NCBI RefSeq assembly: GCF_007677725.1
Contig: NZ_VEDF01000003.1
Location: 1 to 64,000 of the forward strand
Source of the DNA: Pseudomonas sp. URMO17WK12:I11
GTDB lineage: Bacteria; Pseudomonadota; Gammaproteobacteria; Pseudomonadales; Pseudomonadaceae
Length of the DNA: 64,000 nucleotides
Direction of reading: 5' to 3'
Part shown: positions 37,746 through 46,673 of the stretch, one piece after another
Layout of the letters: the number at the start of each line of letters is the position of its first letter
Position numbering within the stretch: the first letter of the stretch is position 1
Program-made: the position numbers and the translations under genes
Notes under the pieces: model-generated
The model's input: only the letters and a program-made list of their open reading frames with translations
What the model was told of the DNA's origin: nothing
Databases searched by the model: none

Positions 37746-40298
37746 TCAGTACACATCCCGTCGATAACGCCCGTCTTCGATCAGCCGCTGCACCGTTTCT
37801 TCCCCGAGCATGCCTTTGAGCGCCGCGTCCACGCCTGCCGCCATGCCGTGCAGGCTGCCGCAGACATAGACGTATGCGCCATCCGCCACCCAGCGCTTGA
37901 ACGCCTCGGCCTGTTGGAGCAGTACGTCCTGCACATAGATCTTCTCGGCCTGATCGCGCGAGAAGGCCAGGTCGAGCCGGGCCAGCTCGCCGTTGTCCAA
38001 CCAGCCCTGCAGCTCTTGGGCGCAGAGCAGGTCATGGGCGCGATTACGCTCACCGAACAGCAGCCAATTACGCGGCTCGCCGGCATTGACCCGGGCGCGG
38101 ATCAGGCTGCGCAGGCCGGCAAGGCCCGTGCCGTTGCCGATCAGGACCATCGGTGCAGCGGTCTGCGGCAGGTGGAAACTGCTGTTGCGCCGCACCCGCA
38201 GGCTGACGCTGCCATCGAGCGGCAGGTATTCAGTCAGCCAACCCGATCCCAGGCCCAGATGCCCATCGGCGTGGCGCTCCTGGCGCACGATCAGCTCCAG
38301 CAGGCCGTCGCTGGCGATCGAAGCGATCGAATACTCGCGGCTGCCGATGGGCGCCAGGGCATCCACCACGGCTTGTGGATGCAATCCGACCAGGTGCTCG
38401 CGACGGCTCGGCAACTGCCGTCCGGCCAGGGCCTGGGCCAGGGTTAGCGGCAGGTCATCGATGCGCACCGCAGCCTCGCTGTCCAGCGCCATGCCTTTGA
38501 GAAACGCCTCGATGCGCGGCTTGCCGTTGAGTGGCAGCACCTCGACCAGGTCACCGGCTTCCCAGCTGACCGGCTGCTCGGCGCGCAGACCAAGCAGGTA
38601 CACAGGACCGCCCAGGCTTCCGGGGTTGAGCAGCTGCCGCTGGACCAAGGTCCAGTTGCCGAAGCTCGCAGACTGCCAGGCGCTGATCGGTTGGGTACCG
38701 GTCAACTGGGCCAATTGCTGTTGCCAGCGTTGCAGCGCCGCTTGATCGGCGTTGTCTACCTCCACCGCACTGAACGCGGTGCTGGCACCACGTTCGCCGA
38801 GCCAGGCCTGCAAGCGCCGGGCAAAACCACAGAAATGCGGATACTGACGATCACCCAGGGCCAGCAGGGCATAGTTGAGCTCGTTCAGCGCCCAAGGTTG
38901 GCCGAGGACCTTGCGCTCGAAGCCACGGGCGCTGTCGGGCGCTTCGCCGTCGCCGAAGGTGCTGACCACGAACAGCGCCCGGCGTGCCTGGCGCAGGTCA
39001 TGCTCGCCTACATCGGCCAAGGGACGCACCTGAACTGGCAAGCCGGCCGCCTGCAACTGCCCGGCGCTCTGCCAGGCCAGTTGTTCAGCGGTGCCGCTCT
39101 GGCTGGCGAAGCCGATCAGCCAGCTGTCACGGCTGACCTGCTGGCTGTCGACAGTGCCACGGGCGGCGCGGACCTGACGCTTCTTGCGGCGGCGGTCGAG
39201 GTACAACAGCCAGCCGGTGACGAAGAACAGCGGCATGCTCAAGCTGGCAACGGTGAGGATGATACGCCCTGGCAGGCCGAAGTATTCGCCCACATGCAAG
39301 GCATACACGCTCTGCAGCAGTTGCGCCTTGAAGGACTTGTCGGTGTAGCGGTCGTGACGTTTGATCTGTCCGGTTGCAGGGTCCAGCACCAGGGTGTTGA
39401 AGGCACGTGGGTGGGCGGCATCCTCGAGCAGATAGAACAGATTGGCCGGTTGGCCGCCAAGCGCTGGCAGGCGCAGGTTGTAGCTGGCAAGCCCAGGGCC
39501 TGCAGCCTGCTTGAGGTTGGCCCAGATGGCGTCGTAGTCGACGGTGCGCGCTGGCGCGTTGTTGTCGAGCGCTGGCGGTCCTTGGCGAGCGCGACCTTCG
39601 CCGCGCTTGTGCGCTTGCCCGGCGGCGGATTGATCGGCCAGCAGCGTGTTCAACCCTGAGCGGTACCACTCGTAGGACCAGAACAGGCCGGTGATCGCGA
39701 ACAGCAGATAGATGACCAGGCACCAGGTGCCCGCTACGGCGTGCAAGTCCCAGTTGAAGGCCCGGCCCTTCTTGGCCCAGTCAAGGGTCAGCCAGGTGCG
39801 CCAGTTCAACGGCTTGCGCGGCCAACGCAGGTACAGCCCGGAAAGGCAGAAGAACACCAGCATCAAGGTGCACGCGCCGGTGATCTGGCGGCCGGTGTCG
39901 CCCATGGCAAGGAAACGGTGCAACTTCAGCATCAGGTTGAAGAAGCCCTGGCCGGCAGCCTCGCCCTTGAGGGCCCCGGTGTAGGGATCGGCGTAGCGCA
40001 ACGCGCCGCGGCGCTCGCCGGGAGGCGGGGTGAAGAAGATGCGTGCGGCGTTGCCCTCGCGCACATCGACCCACAGCATCGACACCGTATCGCCCTGCGC
40101 GGCCTCGACCCTGCGTACCAGCTCGGCAGGCGGCAGCACGCCTTCGGCGCGCACCTCGACCGTGAGCACATCGGCGTTGAATGCACGCAGCAGTTCTTCC
40201 TGGAACGAGTACAGCGCTCCGGTGATGCCCATCACGGCCAGGACCAGGCCAGCGGTGATGCCGAACAACCAGTGCAATTGGAATAGCGTCTTTTTCAT
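37746..40298 (-). CDS. piuB: PepSY-flavoprotein reductase, PiuB-like
   Basis: This 850-residue inner-membrane protein couples a PepSY-associated membrane part (about 1-370; four helices, e.g. '[25 protein letters not shown]') to a flavodoxin domain ('[14 protein letters not shown]', '[17 protein letters not shown]') and a sulfite-reductase-type FAD/NADPH domain ending '[19 protein letters not shown]...RYRRDVY'. It resembles PA4513 of P. aeruginosa, encoded next to piuA. The likely job is to pass electrons from NADPH across the membrane to reduce a ferric siderophore in the periplasm; this is inferred. The ATG at 40298 is preceded by AGAAGG; a GTG just before it is the alternative. Confidence 0.85.
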   Translation of the reverse strand: MKKTLFQLHWLFGITAGLVLAVMGITGALYSFQEELLRAFNADVLTVEVRAEGVLPPAELVRRVEAAQGDTVSMLWVDVREGNAARIFFTPPPGERRGALRYADPYTGALKGEAAGQGFFNLMLKLHRFLAMGDTGRQITGACTLMLVFFCLSGLYLRWPRKPLNWRTWLTLDWAKKGRAFNWDLHAVAGTWCLVIYLLFAITGLFWSYEWYRSGLNTLLADQSAAGQAHKRGEGRARQGPPALDNNAPARTVDYDAIWANLKQAAGPGLASYNLRLPALGGQPANLFYLLEDAAHPRAFNTLVLDPATGQIKRHDRYTDKSFKAQLLQSVYALHVGEYFGLPGRIILTVASLSMPLFFVTGWLLYLDRRRKKRQVRAARGTVDSQQVSRDSWLIGFASQSGTAEQLAWQSAGQLQAAGLPVQVRPLADVGEHDLRQARRALFVVSTFGDGEAPDSARGFERKVLGQPWALNELNYALLALGDRQYPHFCGFARRLQAWLGERGASTAFSAVEVDNADQAALQRWQQQLAQLTGTQPISAWQSASFGNWTLVQRQLLNPGSLGGPVYLLGLRAEQPVSWEAGDLVEVLPLNGKPRIEAFLKGMALDSEAAVRIDDLPLTLAQALAGRQLPSRREHLVGLHPQAVVDALAPIGSREYSIASIASDGLLELIVRQERHADGHLGLGSGWLTEYLPLDGSVSLRVRRNSSFHLPQTAAPMVLIGNGTGLAGLRSLIRARVNAGEPRNWLLFGERNRAHDLLCAQELQGWLDNGELARLDLAFSRDQAEKIYVQDVLLQQAEAFKRWVADGAYVYVCGSLHGMAAGVDAALKGMLGEETVQRLIEDGRYRRDVY

Positions 40299-40358
40299 CA
40301 CACCTTCTACCTTGTGTCGCTGGCACTGCCGGCGCGGCGTGCATTATGCCTGGATACG

Positions 40359-40387
40359 CAAAAGCCCCGCTCGCAGTTGAACGGGGC
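40359..40387 (-). terminator. Hairpin terminator between piuA and piuB
   Basis: On the minus strand, GCCCCG (40387-40382) pairs with CGGGGC (40369-40364), followed by TTTTGCG. It lies about 30 bp after the piuA stop, so piuB is probably expressed partly by read-through. Confidence 0.7.
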
Positions 40388-40416
40388 CCTGCTGCGCAGC
40401 TAGCGCTGCTGCATGA

Positions 40417-42708
40417 TCAGAAGTGCACGCTGGTCGTCAGCAAAGCCGTCCTGCCGGCCGCCTGGTTGGCGAAATGCGTCGAGAAGGCCTTGTCGTAGTA
40501 CACCTCGTCGGTGAGGTTCTGCACGTTCAACTGCAGGTCCACATGCCGGGTCAGCTTGTAGGCGACCATCGCATCGTAGCGGACATAGCTGTCGACCATC
40601 GTGGTGTTGGCCACGCTGCCGTACACATCGTCGACATAGAAGGCGCCGCCGCCGACGGTCAGCTTCGGTGTGATGGCATAGGTGGTCCAAAGGCTTGCGC
40701 TGTTGTTCGGCGTATTGGGCAACTGGTTGCCGTCATTGGCCTTGCCCAGCGGGCCGCCATCGACCTGCCGCGCTTGCATGTAGGTGTAGCCGGCGAATAC
40801 TTGCCACTTGTCGGTGAGCTTGCCGCTGGCCGATAGCTCGATACCCTGCACCCGGGTTTCGCCGACGTTTTCGTAAGTGTTGGTGTTCACCTGAACGCGG
40901 GCGTTTTCCTTCTCCGTGCGGAACAGCGCGGCGGCCAGGGACAGGCGCTGGTCAAGCAGGTCCCATTTGGTGCCGATTTCATAGTTGGTGGTTTCTTCCG
41001 GCTCCATGTCACTGGCCAACAGATTGCCGTTACGGTCCGGGGTGCCGCCCAATGGGTTGCTCTCGGTGCCTTCGCCCAGCATCGCGCCCGGAGGGATAGC
41101 GGAGGTGGCATAGGAGACGTAGATGCTGCCGTTTTCGGCGGGCTTCCACACCAGGCCCAGTTGGCCGGTGACGAACTCACTGACGTCGTCGCCCTTGGCA
41201 GTGGTGGTACCGGCGGCATTGTGGGTCTTGTAGTCGGTGTCGAAGTGGTCGTAGCGCAGGCCCATGTTGAGCAGCCACTGCGGGCTCAGTTCGAGGGTGT
41301 CGAATACGTAGATCGCCCGGGTCTTGCTCTGGGTTTCGGTGCCGGCGTAGTTGCGCGCGATGCTGCCGCTCCAGGGGTCGTTCGGGTTGGGATTGCTCAA
41401 CGAAGTGCAGTTATAGCCGCTGTTCGCGCCGATCAGGCCAGGGTTGCAGTTGGTGGTGGCAGCCGGCGTACGGGGGGTGGTGTCGGTGTTCACGGTGTAG
41501 GACGACCGATCGCTTTCTTCGCGGCTGAATTCGATACCGGTGGAGAAACTGTTCTTCAGCCCGCCCAGATAGAACTCGCCAAACAAGTCGGTCTGGTTGG
41601 TCGTGGTGGCGGTGTTGCCGACGCGGGTGTTGGCACGGCGCCAGACACTGCCGTTGTTGACGTTGCCCTTGCTGTCGTCAGGTTGGGTGAGGATATAGTC
41701 CTGCATGCTGTTGCCGTGACGCAGGGTGTTCTTCAGGGTCAGCGTGTCACTCAGGTCATGCTCGATGGCAAAGGTCGCGATATCGACCCGCGTCTTGCGA
41801 AAATCACGGTCGCTCAGGCCATAGAAGTTGTCGCGGTCGCCACCGTCATAGGGCTTGCTCGGGTGCGCCGAGGTACGTGCGGCGCTGCCAGCAGCCGGAA
41901 GGGCGTAGGGGATACCCGAATCCGGCAGGTCGTCGCTTTCCAGGTGGTAGTAGTCGAGGTTGACGCGCGTCGCGGTACCCAGGCCGAAGGCCAGGGACGG
42001 GGCGATACCCCAGCGGTCGTAGTTGACCTTGTCGCGACCGGCCACGTTGCTTTCGTGGGTCATCAGGTTCAGGCGACCGGCTACGCTGTCGCTGAACTGG
42101 TAGTTGCCGTCGAAGGTGTAACGCTGGGTCTGATCGCTGCCCCAGGTCCAGGCACCGTCGAGCGAGTTGCCCAGATGTGCGCGCTTGCTCACCAGGTTGA
42201 TGGTGCCGCCTGCGGCGCCACGGCCGCCGATCGCCGAGTTGGGGCCTTTGGCGACCTCGACCGATTCGATGGCAAAGATTTCCCGGGTCTGCGCGCCGGT
42301 GTCGCGCACGCCGTCCAGGTAGGTGTCGCCCTGGGCATCGAAGCCACGAATGAACGGACGGTCGCCTTGGGGGTTGCCGCCTTCGCCAGCGCCGAAGGTG
42401 ATGCCTGGCACCGTGCGCAAGGCATCTTGCAGGCTCAGGGCGTTGGTATCCTTGATCACTTGCTGTGGGATCACCGTCACCGAGCGCGGGGTGTCGACCA
42501 ACGGTGCGGTGTATTTCTGCGAAGCCGCCCGCTCGACCTTGTAGTCGGTGCTGGCCTGTTCGGCCTTGCCGTTGACGCTGGTGGCATCGAGCGTGATGGC
42601 GCTGCTGGTGGCCGGATCGGCGGCATAGGCGCCCGATGCGCTGAGGGCGACGCCGATGGCCGAGACGATCAAGCGTGGTGAACTCACTGCGGTTGGTACA
42701 TGACGCAT
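40417..42708 (-). CDS. piuA: TonB-dependent catecholate siderophore receptor (PiuA/Fiu-like)
   Basis: This outer-membrane receptor has a signal peptide ending 'SASGAYA-AD', a plug domain ('TPRSVTVIPQQVIKDTNALSLQDALRTVPGITF', 'PFIRGFDAQGDTYLDGVRDTG') and a 22-strand barrel ending in Phe ('TTSVHF'). At 763 residues it fits Fiu/PiuA, receptors for catecholate siderophores and for siderophore-linked beta-lactams. I chose ATG 42708; upstream codons in the same frame reach 42789 but do not look like a signal peptide. The divergent piuC and downstream piuB support the identity. Confidence 0.9.
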   Translation of the reverse strand: MRHVPTAVSSPRLIVSAIGVALSASGAYAADPATSSAITLDATSVNGKAEQASTDYKVERAASQKYTAPLVDTPRSVTVIPQQVIKDTNALSLQDALRTVPGITFGAGEGGNPQGDRPFIRGFDAQGDTYLDGVRDTGAQTREIFAIESVEVAKGPNSAIGGRGAAGGTINLVSKRAHLGNSLDGAWTWGSDQTQRYTFDGNYQFSDSVAGRLNLMTHESNVAGRDKVNYDRWGIAPSLAFGLGTATRVNLDYYHLESDDLPDSGIPYALPAAGSAARTSAHPSKPYDGGDRDNFYGLSDRDFRKTRVDIATFAIEHDLSDTLTLKNTLRHGNSMQDYILTQPDDSKGNVNNGSVWRRANTRVGNTATTTNQTDLFGEFYLGGLKNSFSTGIEFSREESDRSSYTVNTDTTPRTPAATTNCNPGLIGANSGYNCTSLSNPNPNDPWSGSIARNYAGTETQSKTRAIYVFDTLELSPQWLLNMGLRYDHFDTDYKTHNAAGTTTAKGDDVSEFVTGQLGLVWKPAENGSIYVSYATSAIPPGAMLGEGTESNPLGGTPDRNGNLLASDMEPEETTNYEIGTKWDLLDQRLSLAAALFRTEKENARVQVNTNTYENVGETRVQGIELSASGKLTDKWQVFAGYTYMQARQVDGGPLGKANDGNQLPNTPNNSASLWTTYAITPKLTVGGGAFYVDDVYGSVANTTMVDSYVRYDAMVAYKLTRHVDLQLNVQNLTDEVYYDKAFSTHFANQAAGRTALLTTSVHF

Positions 42709-42774
42709 CGTGGTAGGCCTTCCCCAAGGTATGAAGGCCGCGGATGTTAATGTAAGGAAATGTAAGGCACAATT

Positions 42775-42900
42775 GAGACTCGTTACCATTCGTTATTAAT
42801 TTACAATCTTTACAAATTCTCTTTACGTTTTCTTCACGCTGAATCGTCTAAGGCGCGCTGAGGGCTTGTGCCGCGTAAAAGGGAATCAATATCATTGAGG
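42775..42900. promoter_or_regulatory. Candidate Fur boxes between piuA and piuC
   Basis: At 42881-42899 the sequence GGGAATCAATATCATTGAG matches the 19-bp Fur consensus at 11 positions, including the run ATCATT, 30 bp before piuC. A weaker match (10 of 19) is at 42775-42793, on the piuA side. The 220-bp spacer is AT-rich in its middle. Iron repression of both transcripts is known for the homologous locus in P. aeruginosa. Confidence 0.5.
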
Positions 42901-42928
42901 CTTCTTCAAGCCGTCACGGTGTGCCGTC

Positions 42929-43609
42929 ATGCTGCTTCACATTCCAGGCCTGTTCGACGCAAGCGAGCTGGCCCGTATCCGCGACGCCCTGGCGCAAGCC
43001 GACTGGGCAGACGGGAAAGCCACGGCCGGTTACCAGTCGGCAAAGGCCAAGCACAACCTGCAATTGCCCGAAGGCCACCCGCTGGCCAAGGAGATTGGCG
43101 GCGCGCTGATCGAGCGTTTGTGGCAGCACCCGCAGTTCATGTCGGCGGCGCTGCCGCACAAGGTCTTCCCGCCGCTGATCAACTGTTACCGTGCCGGCGA
43201 CAACTTCGGTTTCCATATCGATAACGCGCTGCGTCAACCCAAAGGCAGTGCCGAGCGAGTGCGTACCGACCTGTCGTCGACGTTGTTTCTGAGCGACCCC
43301 GACAGCTACGACGGCGGTGAGCTGGTGATTCAGGACACCTACGGCGAGCAGCAGGTAAAACTGGCTGCCGGCGATCTGGTGCTGTACCCCGGCACCAGCC
43401 TGCACAAGGTCAACCCGGTGACCCGTGGTACCCGTCTGGCAGCATTCTTCTGGACCCAGAGCCTGGTGCGTGAAGACAGCCAGCGCACGCTGCTGTTCGA
43501 GATGGACAATGCCATCCGCCAACTGGGCGCCGATGTGCCCGAACATCCCGCGTTGCTGCAGTTGACCGGCACCTATCACAACCTGCTGCGGCGCTGGGCG
43601 GAGGTCTGA
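42929..43609 (+). CDS. piuC: Fe(II)/2-oxoglutarate dioxygenase PiuC (PKHD-type hydroxylase)
   Basis: This 226-residue member of the PKHD-type/YbiX hydroxylases has iron ligands His96 and Asp98 ('FHIDNA') and His159 ('SLHKV'), with Arg169 for 2-oxoglutarate. It is encoded divergently from piuA, as in P. aeruginosa PA4514-PA4515 and E. coli fiu-ybiX. The natural substrate is not known; it may modify a siderophore or the receptor. The ATG at 42929 has a poor ribosome-binding site. Confidence 0.93.
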   Translation: MLLHIPGLFDASELARIRDALAQADWADGKATAGYQSAKAKHNLQLPEGHPLAKEIGGALIERLWQHPQFMSAALPHKVFPPLINCYRAGDNFGFHIDNALRQPKGSAERVRTDLSSTLFLSDPDSYDGGELVIQDTYGEQQVKLAAGDLVLYPGTSLHKVNPVTRGTRLAAFFWTQSLVREDSQRTLLFEMDNAIRQLGADVPEHPALLQLTGTYHNLLRRWAEV

Positions 43610-43612
43610 ACA

Positions 43613-44368
43613 GTGAGTTTTCAGCTGCGTCGTGAAGAAATCATGGATGCTGCCCGCTTGCGGGCGATGCTCGATGAGAGCCCGGGCAAGGCAGCCCAGG
43701 CGATCCTGGCCGCAGCCGGGCAGGGGGTGGTCGAGGCGCAAGCGCTGCTGGGCCAGATTTTGCTCGACGGGCGCGGTATCGAGCAGGATGCCACCGTCGC
43801 CAGGCGTTGGTTCGGCATCGCGGCACAGGCTGGCAATGCCATGGCGCACAACATGCTCGGGCGCTGCCTGGAACATGGTTGGGGCGGTGCGGTGAACCTT
43901 TCCCAAGCGGCCATTCACTACGCCCGCGCGGCTGATGCCGGCCTTGACTGGGGGCTGTACAACCTCGGTAACCTGCTAGCTACCGGCCGTGGCGTGCCAG
44001 TCAATCAGGCGCAAGCGTTGTTGTGCTACGAGAAGGCAGCGCAGATGGGCCATGCCAAGTCGATGAATCTGTATGGCCGTTACCTGGAGCAGGGCATCGC
44101 TGTCACGGCGAGCCCCGTCCGTGCCGTGCGCTGGTACCGGCGCTCGGCCGAGGCTGGCGATTTTCGCGGCATGTTCAGCCTGGCGCTGGTGCTGGCCGAG
44201 CGCGGCGAGATGGTCGAGGCGGGGGCGTGGTTTGGCCGGGCACGAGAAGTTGGGCAAGCGAACCTGGGCTTTCTGCGCAGCGCATTGGCAACCTTGCAGC
44301 GAGCAGGGCCTGCGTTAATGGCATTCGCGCAACAGTATGCCGCCGAGCTCGACAAGCAGCCCGTCTGA
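43613..44368 (+). CDS. Sel1-repeat protein (PA4516-like)
   Basis: This 251-residue protein is made of Sel1-like alpha-helical repeats ('AQALLGQILLDGRGIEQDATVARRWFGIAAQAGNAMAHNMLG', 'WGLYNLGNLLATGRGVPVNQAQALLCYEKAAQMGHAKSMNLYG'). No signal peptide is seen, so it should be cytoplasmic. It begins with GTG 3 nt after the piuC stop, with GGAGGT upstream, so the two are coupled. The same pair occurs in P. aeruginosa. The role is unknown, perhaps a scaffold for iron-uptake proteins. Confidence 0.85.
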   Translation: MSFQLRREEIMDAARLRAMLDESPGKAAQAILAAAGQGVVEAQALLGQILLDGRGIEQDATVARRWFGIAAQAGNAMAHNMLGRCLEHGWGGAVNLSQAAIHYARAADAGLDWGLYNLGNLLATGRGVPVNQAQALLCYEKAAQMGHAKSMNLYGRYLEQGIAVTASPVRAVRWYRRSAEAGDFRGMFSLALVLAERGEMVEAGAWFGRAREVGQANLGFLRSALATLQRAGPALMAFAQQYAAELDKQPV

Positions 44369-44457
44369 CGCCGCGTTCAAGCCAAGAAGCGCTTCCCGAT
44401 TCGGCCGGGCGTGTCTACAAAGGACCATCACTTGCTCTAACGAGCAGAGGTACAGTG

Positions 44458-44988
44458 ATGACTTACGTTCAGGAACGGTCTTTCATTGCGACTTTCACCA
44501 GTGTGACCCCCGGTTATGAGGGCTGGCTGGATTCGCTGGAGGGTTCACCCACCGAGCGCAGAAATCAGTGGCTGACCGTCAGGGCAGACACAGCCGGGTT
44601 TCAGACGCAGCAAGGCTTCTGGTTTGGTTACTATCAAGGTGATGTGGAGGGCTATCAGGTACGAACCGTTGCCTTCGATTCGTCCAATTCGCATTACGAT
44701 CTGTGGGGCCTGAGCCTTCGCAACTCGGTTGGCTATTATGCCAAAAGCACTCACCCGATCAGTTGGCGAGTGCGCCTCGGCGGCGTCAAGATCGTGCGCC
44801 CTGAGGTCGGCCAGTACGATGACGTTACCTTGGCGGCGCCAGCCCGCGCGATGCTCAGCTGTGCTACCCGGCCTGCCTGGGATGACCATTACGTAGGGGT
44901 GGGAAAGAAAAACGTCTTGCAGTTCAGGATGGACATTCGCGAGGTCGGCGTCGCTCGCTTCGATAGCCCGGCAATGTACCGGGGGTGA
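44458..44988 (+). CDS. Hypothetical protein, unrecognised
   Basis: I do not recognise this 176-residue protein. It is soluble, without a signal peptide or membrane segment, and rich in aromatic residues ('GFWFGYYQGDVEGYQVRTVAFDSSNSHYDLWGL'). The pattern of alternating hydrophobic residues suggests a beta-rich fold. It has AGAGG upstream of the ATG, starts 89 nt after the Sel1 gene, and is closed by its own terminator. Its codon use is a little less biased than that of its neighbours. A possible longer frame back to 44023 runs inside the Sel1 gene and is not credible. Confidence 0.65.
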   Translation: MTYVQERSFIATFTSVTPGYEGWLDSLEGSPTERRNQWLTVRADTAGFQTQQGFWFGYYQGDVEGYQVRTVAFDSSNSHYDLWGLSLRNSVGYYAKSTHPISWRVRLGGVKIVRPEVGQYDDVTLAAPARAMLSCATRPAWDDHYVGVGKKNVLQFRMDIREVGVARFDSPAMYRG

Positions 44989-45009
44989 TCGACACGGTTG
45001 CGCATTATC

Positions 45010-45034
45010 AAAACGGGGCCTTTCGGCCCCGTTT
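45010..45034. terminator. Bidirectional terminator
   Basis: AAACGGGGCC (45011-45020) pairs with GGCCCCGTTT (45025-45034) around TTTC. It lies between the hypothetical gene and speC, which converge, and serves both. Confidence 0.85.
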
Positions 45035-45038
45035 CGCA

Positions 45039-46202
45039 TTACAGGTAGTACGCTTTCAACGGCGGGAAGCCATTGAACTCCACCGCGCTGTAGCTGGTGG
45101 TGTAGGCGCCGGTCGACAGCCAGTACAGGCGGTCGCCGATGGCCAGGTTCAGTGGCAGGCCGTATTTGTAGTTCTCGTACATGATGTCGGCGCTGTCGCA
45201 GGTCGGGCCGGCGATGACCACTTCTTCGGCCTCGCCATTCTTCTCGGTCCAGATCGGGAACTTGATGGCTTCGTCCATGGTTTCGATCAAACCGGAAAAC
45301 TTGCCGACGTCGGTGTAGATCCAGCGCTCGACTGCGGTGCGCGATTTGCGCGCGACCAGTACCACTTCGCTGACCAGGATGCCGGCGTTGGCGATCAGCG
45401 AACGGCCCGGCTCGAGAATGATTTCCGGCAGGTCGTCGCCGAAATCTTCCTTGAGGAAACGGATGATTTCTTCAGCGTAGGTTTCCAGGCTGTTGGTCCG
45501 GGTGATGTAGTTGGCTGGGAAGCCGCCGCCCATGTTGATCAGCTTCAACTCGATGCCGTCTTCTTCCTTCAAGCGCTCGAAGATCACCTTGACCTTGGCG
45601 ATGGCGGCGTCCCAGACGCTGATGTCGCGTTGCTGGGAACCGACATGGAAAGAGATGCCGTAGGGCACCAGGCCCAGGTCACGGGCGAGGATCAGCAGGT
45701 CCATGGCCATGTCGGTCTGGCAGCCGAATTTGCGCGACAGGGGCCAGTCGGCAGTGGTCGAACCCTCGGTCAGGATTCGCACATACACCTTCGAGCCCGG
45801 CGCGGCCTTGGCGATGTTGCGCAGGTCGGCTTCCGAGTCGGTGGCGAACAGACGCACGCCTTTCTCGTAGAAGTAGCGGATGTCCTTGGACTTCTTGATG
45901 GTGTTGCCGTAGCTGATGCGGTCGGCGCTCACGCCGCGGCTCATCACTTTGTCCAGCTCGTAGATCGAGGCGATGTCGAAGCTCGATCCCTTGTCTTTGA
46001 GCAGGTCGATGATCTCGACCGCCGGGTTGGCCTTGACGGCGTAGTAGACCTTGGCGAATTCGAAGCCTGCACGCAGGTCATCGTAGGCCTGGCTGATCAT
46101 CTGGGTATCGATGAGGACGAACGGGGTTTCCTGTTTGTCGGCAAACGCCTTCATTTTCTGGAAGGTGTCACGTGCGAAATAGTCTTCGACCTGGATCGAC
46201 AT
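45039..46202 (-). CDS. speC: Ornithine decarboxylase, PLP fold type III
   Basis: This makes putrescine from ornithine (possibly also acting on lysine). The 387-residue alanine-racemase-fold enzyme is like PA4519. The PLP lysine is Lys57 in 'YYAVKANP'; the glycine-rich 'LINMGGGFPANY' and 'GPTCDSAD' (catalytic Cys and substrate-binding Asp) are intact. I chose ATG 46202 ('MSIQVEDYF') with GGAG nine bases upstream; in-frame starts at 46217 and 46223 would add 5 or 7 residues. A short leader ORF may precede it. Confidence 0.92.
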   Translation of the reverse strand: MSIQVEDYFARDTFQKMKAFADKQETPFVLIDTQMISQAYDDLRAGFEFAKVYYAVKANPAVEIIDLLKDKGSSFDIASIYELDKVMSRGVSADRISYGNTIKKSKDIRYFYEKGVRLFATDSEADLRNIAKAAPGSKVYVRILTEGSTTADWPLSRKFGCQTDMAMDLLILARDLGLVPYGISFHVGSQQRDISVWDAAIAKVKVIFERLKEEDGIELKLINMGGGFPANYITRTNSLETYAEEIIRFLKEDFGDDLPEIILEPGRSLIANAGILVSEVVLVARKSRTAVERWIYTDVGKFSGLIETMDEAIKFPIWTEKNGEAEEVVIAGPTCDSADIMYENYKYGLPLNLAIGDRLYWLSTGAYTTSYSAVEFNGFPPLKAYYL

Positions 46203-46204
46203 GC

Positions 46205-46246
46205 TCAGGGACTCCATGGGCAAACTGAAAGATTAAGTGGCTGCAA
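46205..46246 (-). CDS. Possible speC leader peptide
   Basis: A TTG at 46246, eight bases after a near-perfect GGAGGA (46260-46255), opens a 13-codon frame, MQPLNLSVCPWSP. Its TGA ends 2 nt before the speC ATG. The Shine-Dalgarno is stronger than that of speC itself. TTG is a rare start and nothing proves translation, so this is a guess from layout. Confidence 0.25.
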   Translation of the reverse strand: MQPLNLSVCPWSP

Positions 46247-46260
46247 ACTGAACGTCCTCC

Positions 46261-46673
46261 GTATCCCCACTTTGGTTCGCCTACTCAGTACTTGAGCCGG
46301 ATGGATCGTTTCCAGCATGGACGTTCGGCGCGCACTTTAGGGCGGCAAGCACGCAGAATCAACAGGCAATCCCGGCGTGATCGGCGCGGATCGCCGCCCT
46401 GTCACTTGAATAACCGACTCGCATGACCGGCTGATGTTCCCGGCGCCGATTCAAGCGTTAAATATTGTGGAATGGACGTGCGGGACGCACGCAAGGTGGG
46501 GCCCGCCCCAGCAGGGCTCGGACAATTCCGGCTGGGACGGGGCGACGCGCAGACGGGCCACGGGTGTTCATATTTATGGCCACGGCGTTCAGGTACGGGC
46601 GTACCGAATTTTCCTCATAAATTTTTCTTTACCGACGGGCGGATCGGCGATTTCATCATCGCTGCTGGCCTGC
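46261..46673. other. Spacer upstream of speC, no gene seen
   Basis: About 410 bp without a supported gene. An 8-bp inverted repeat, AGGGCGGC (46339-46346) and GCCGCCCT (46393-46400), lies in the presumed speC leader or promoter. A GC-rich part at 46478-46520 contains GTGCG-GGA-CGCAC and GGGGC-CC-GCCCC hairpins. The last 100 bp are AT-rich. I found no clear promoter or terminator. Confidence 0.5.

Noticed and set aside
37746..40298. Sulfite reductase flavoprotein (CysJ) identity
   Set aside because: The C-terminal half resembles CysJ, but the N-terminal PepSY membrane domain and the position behind a siderophore receptor point to PiuB.
41161..42681. 506-codon plus-strand frame opposite piuA
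   Set aside because: Composed mainly of Val, Gly and Ala as expected from the reverse of a biased gene; the receptor on the other strand is certain.
46590..46670. Terminator for the osmolyte transporter operon
   Set aside because: AT-rich DNA is present, but I could not find a convincing stem followed by a T-run on the minus strand.
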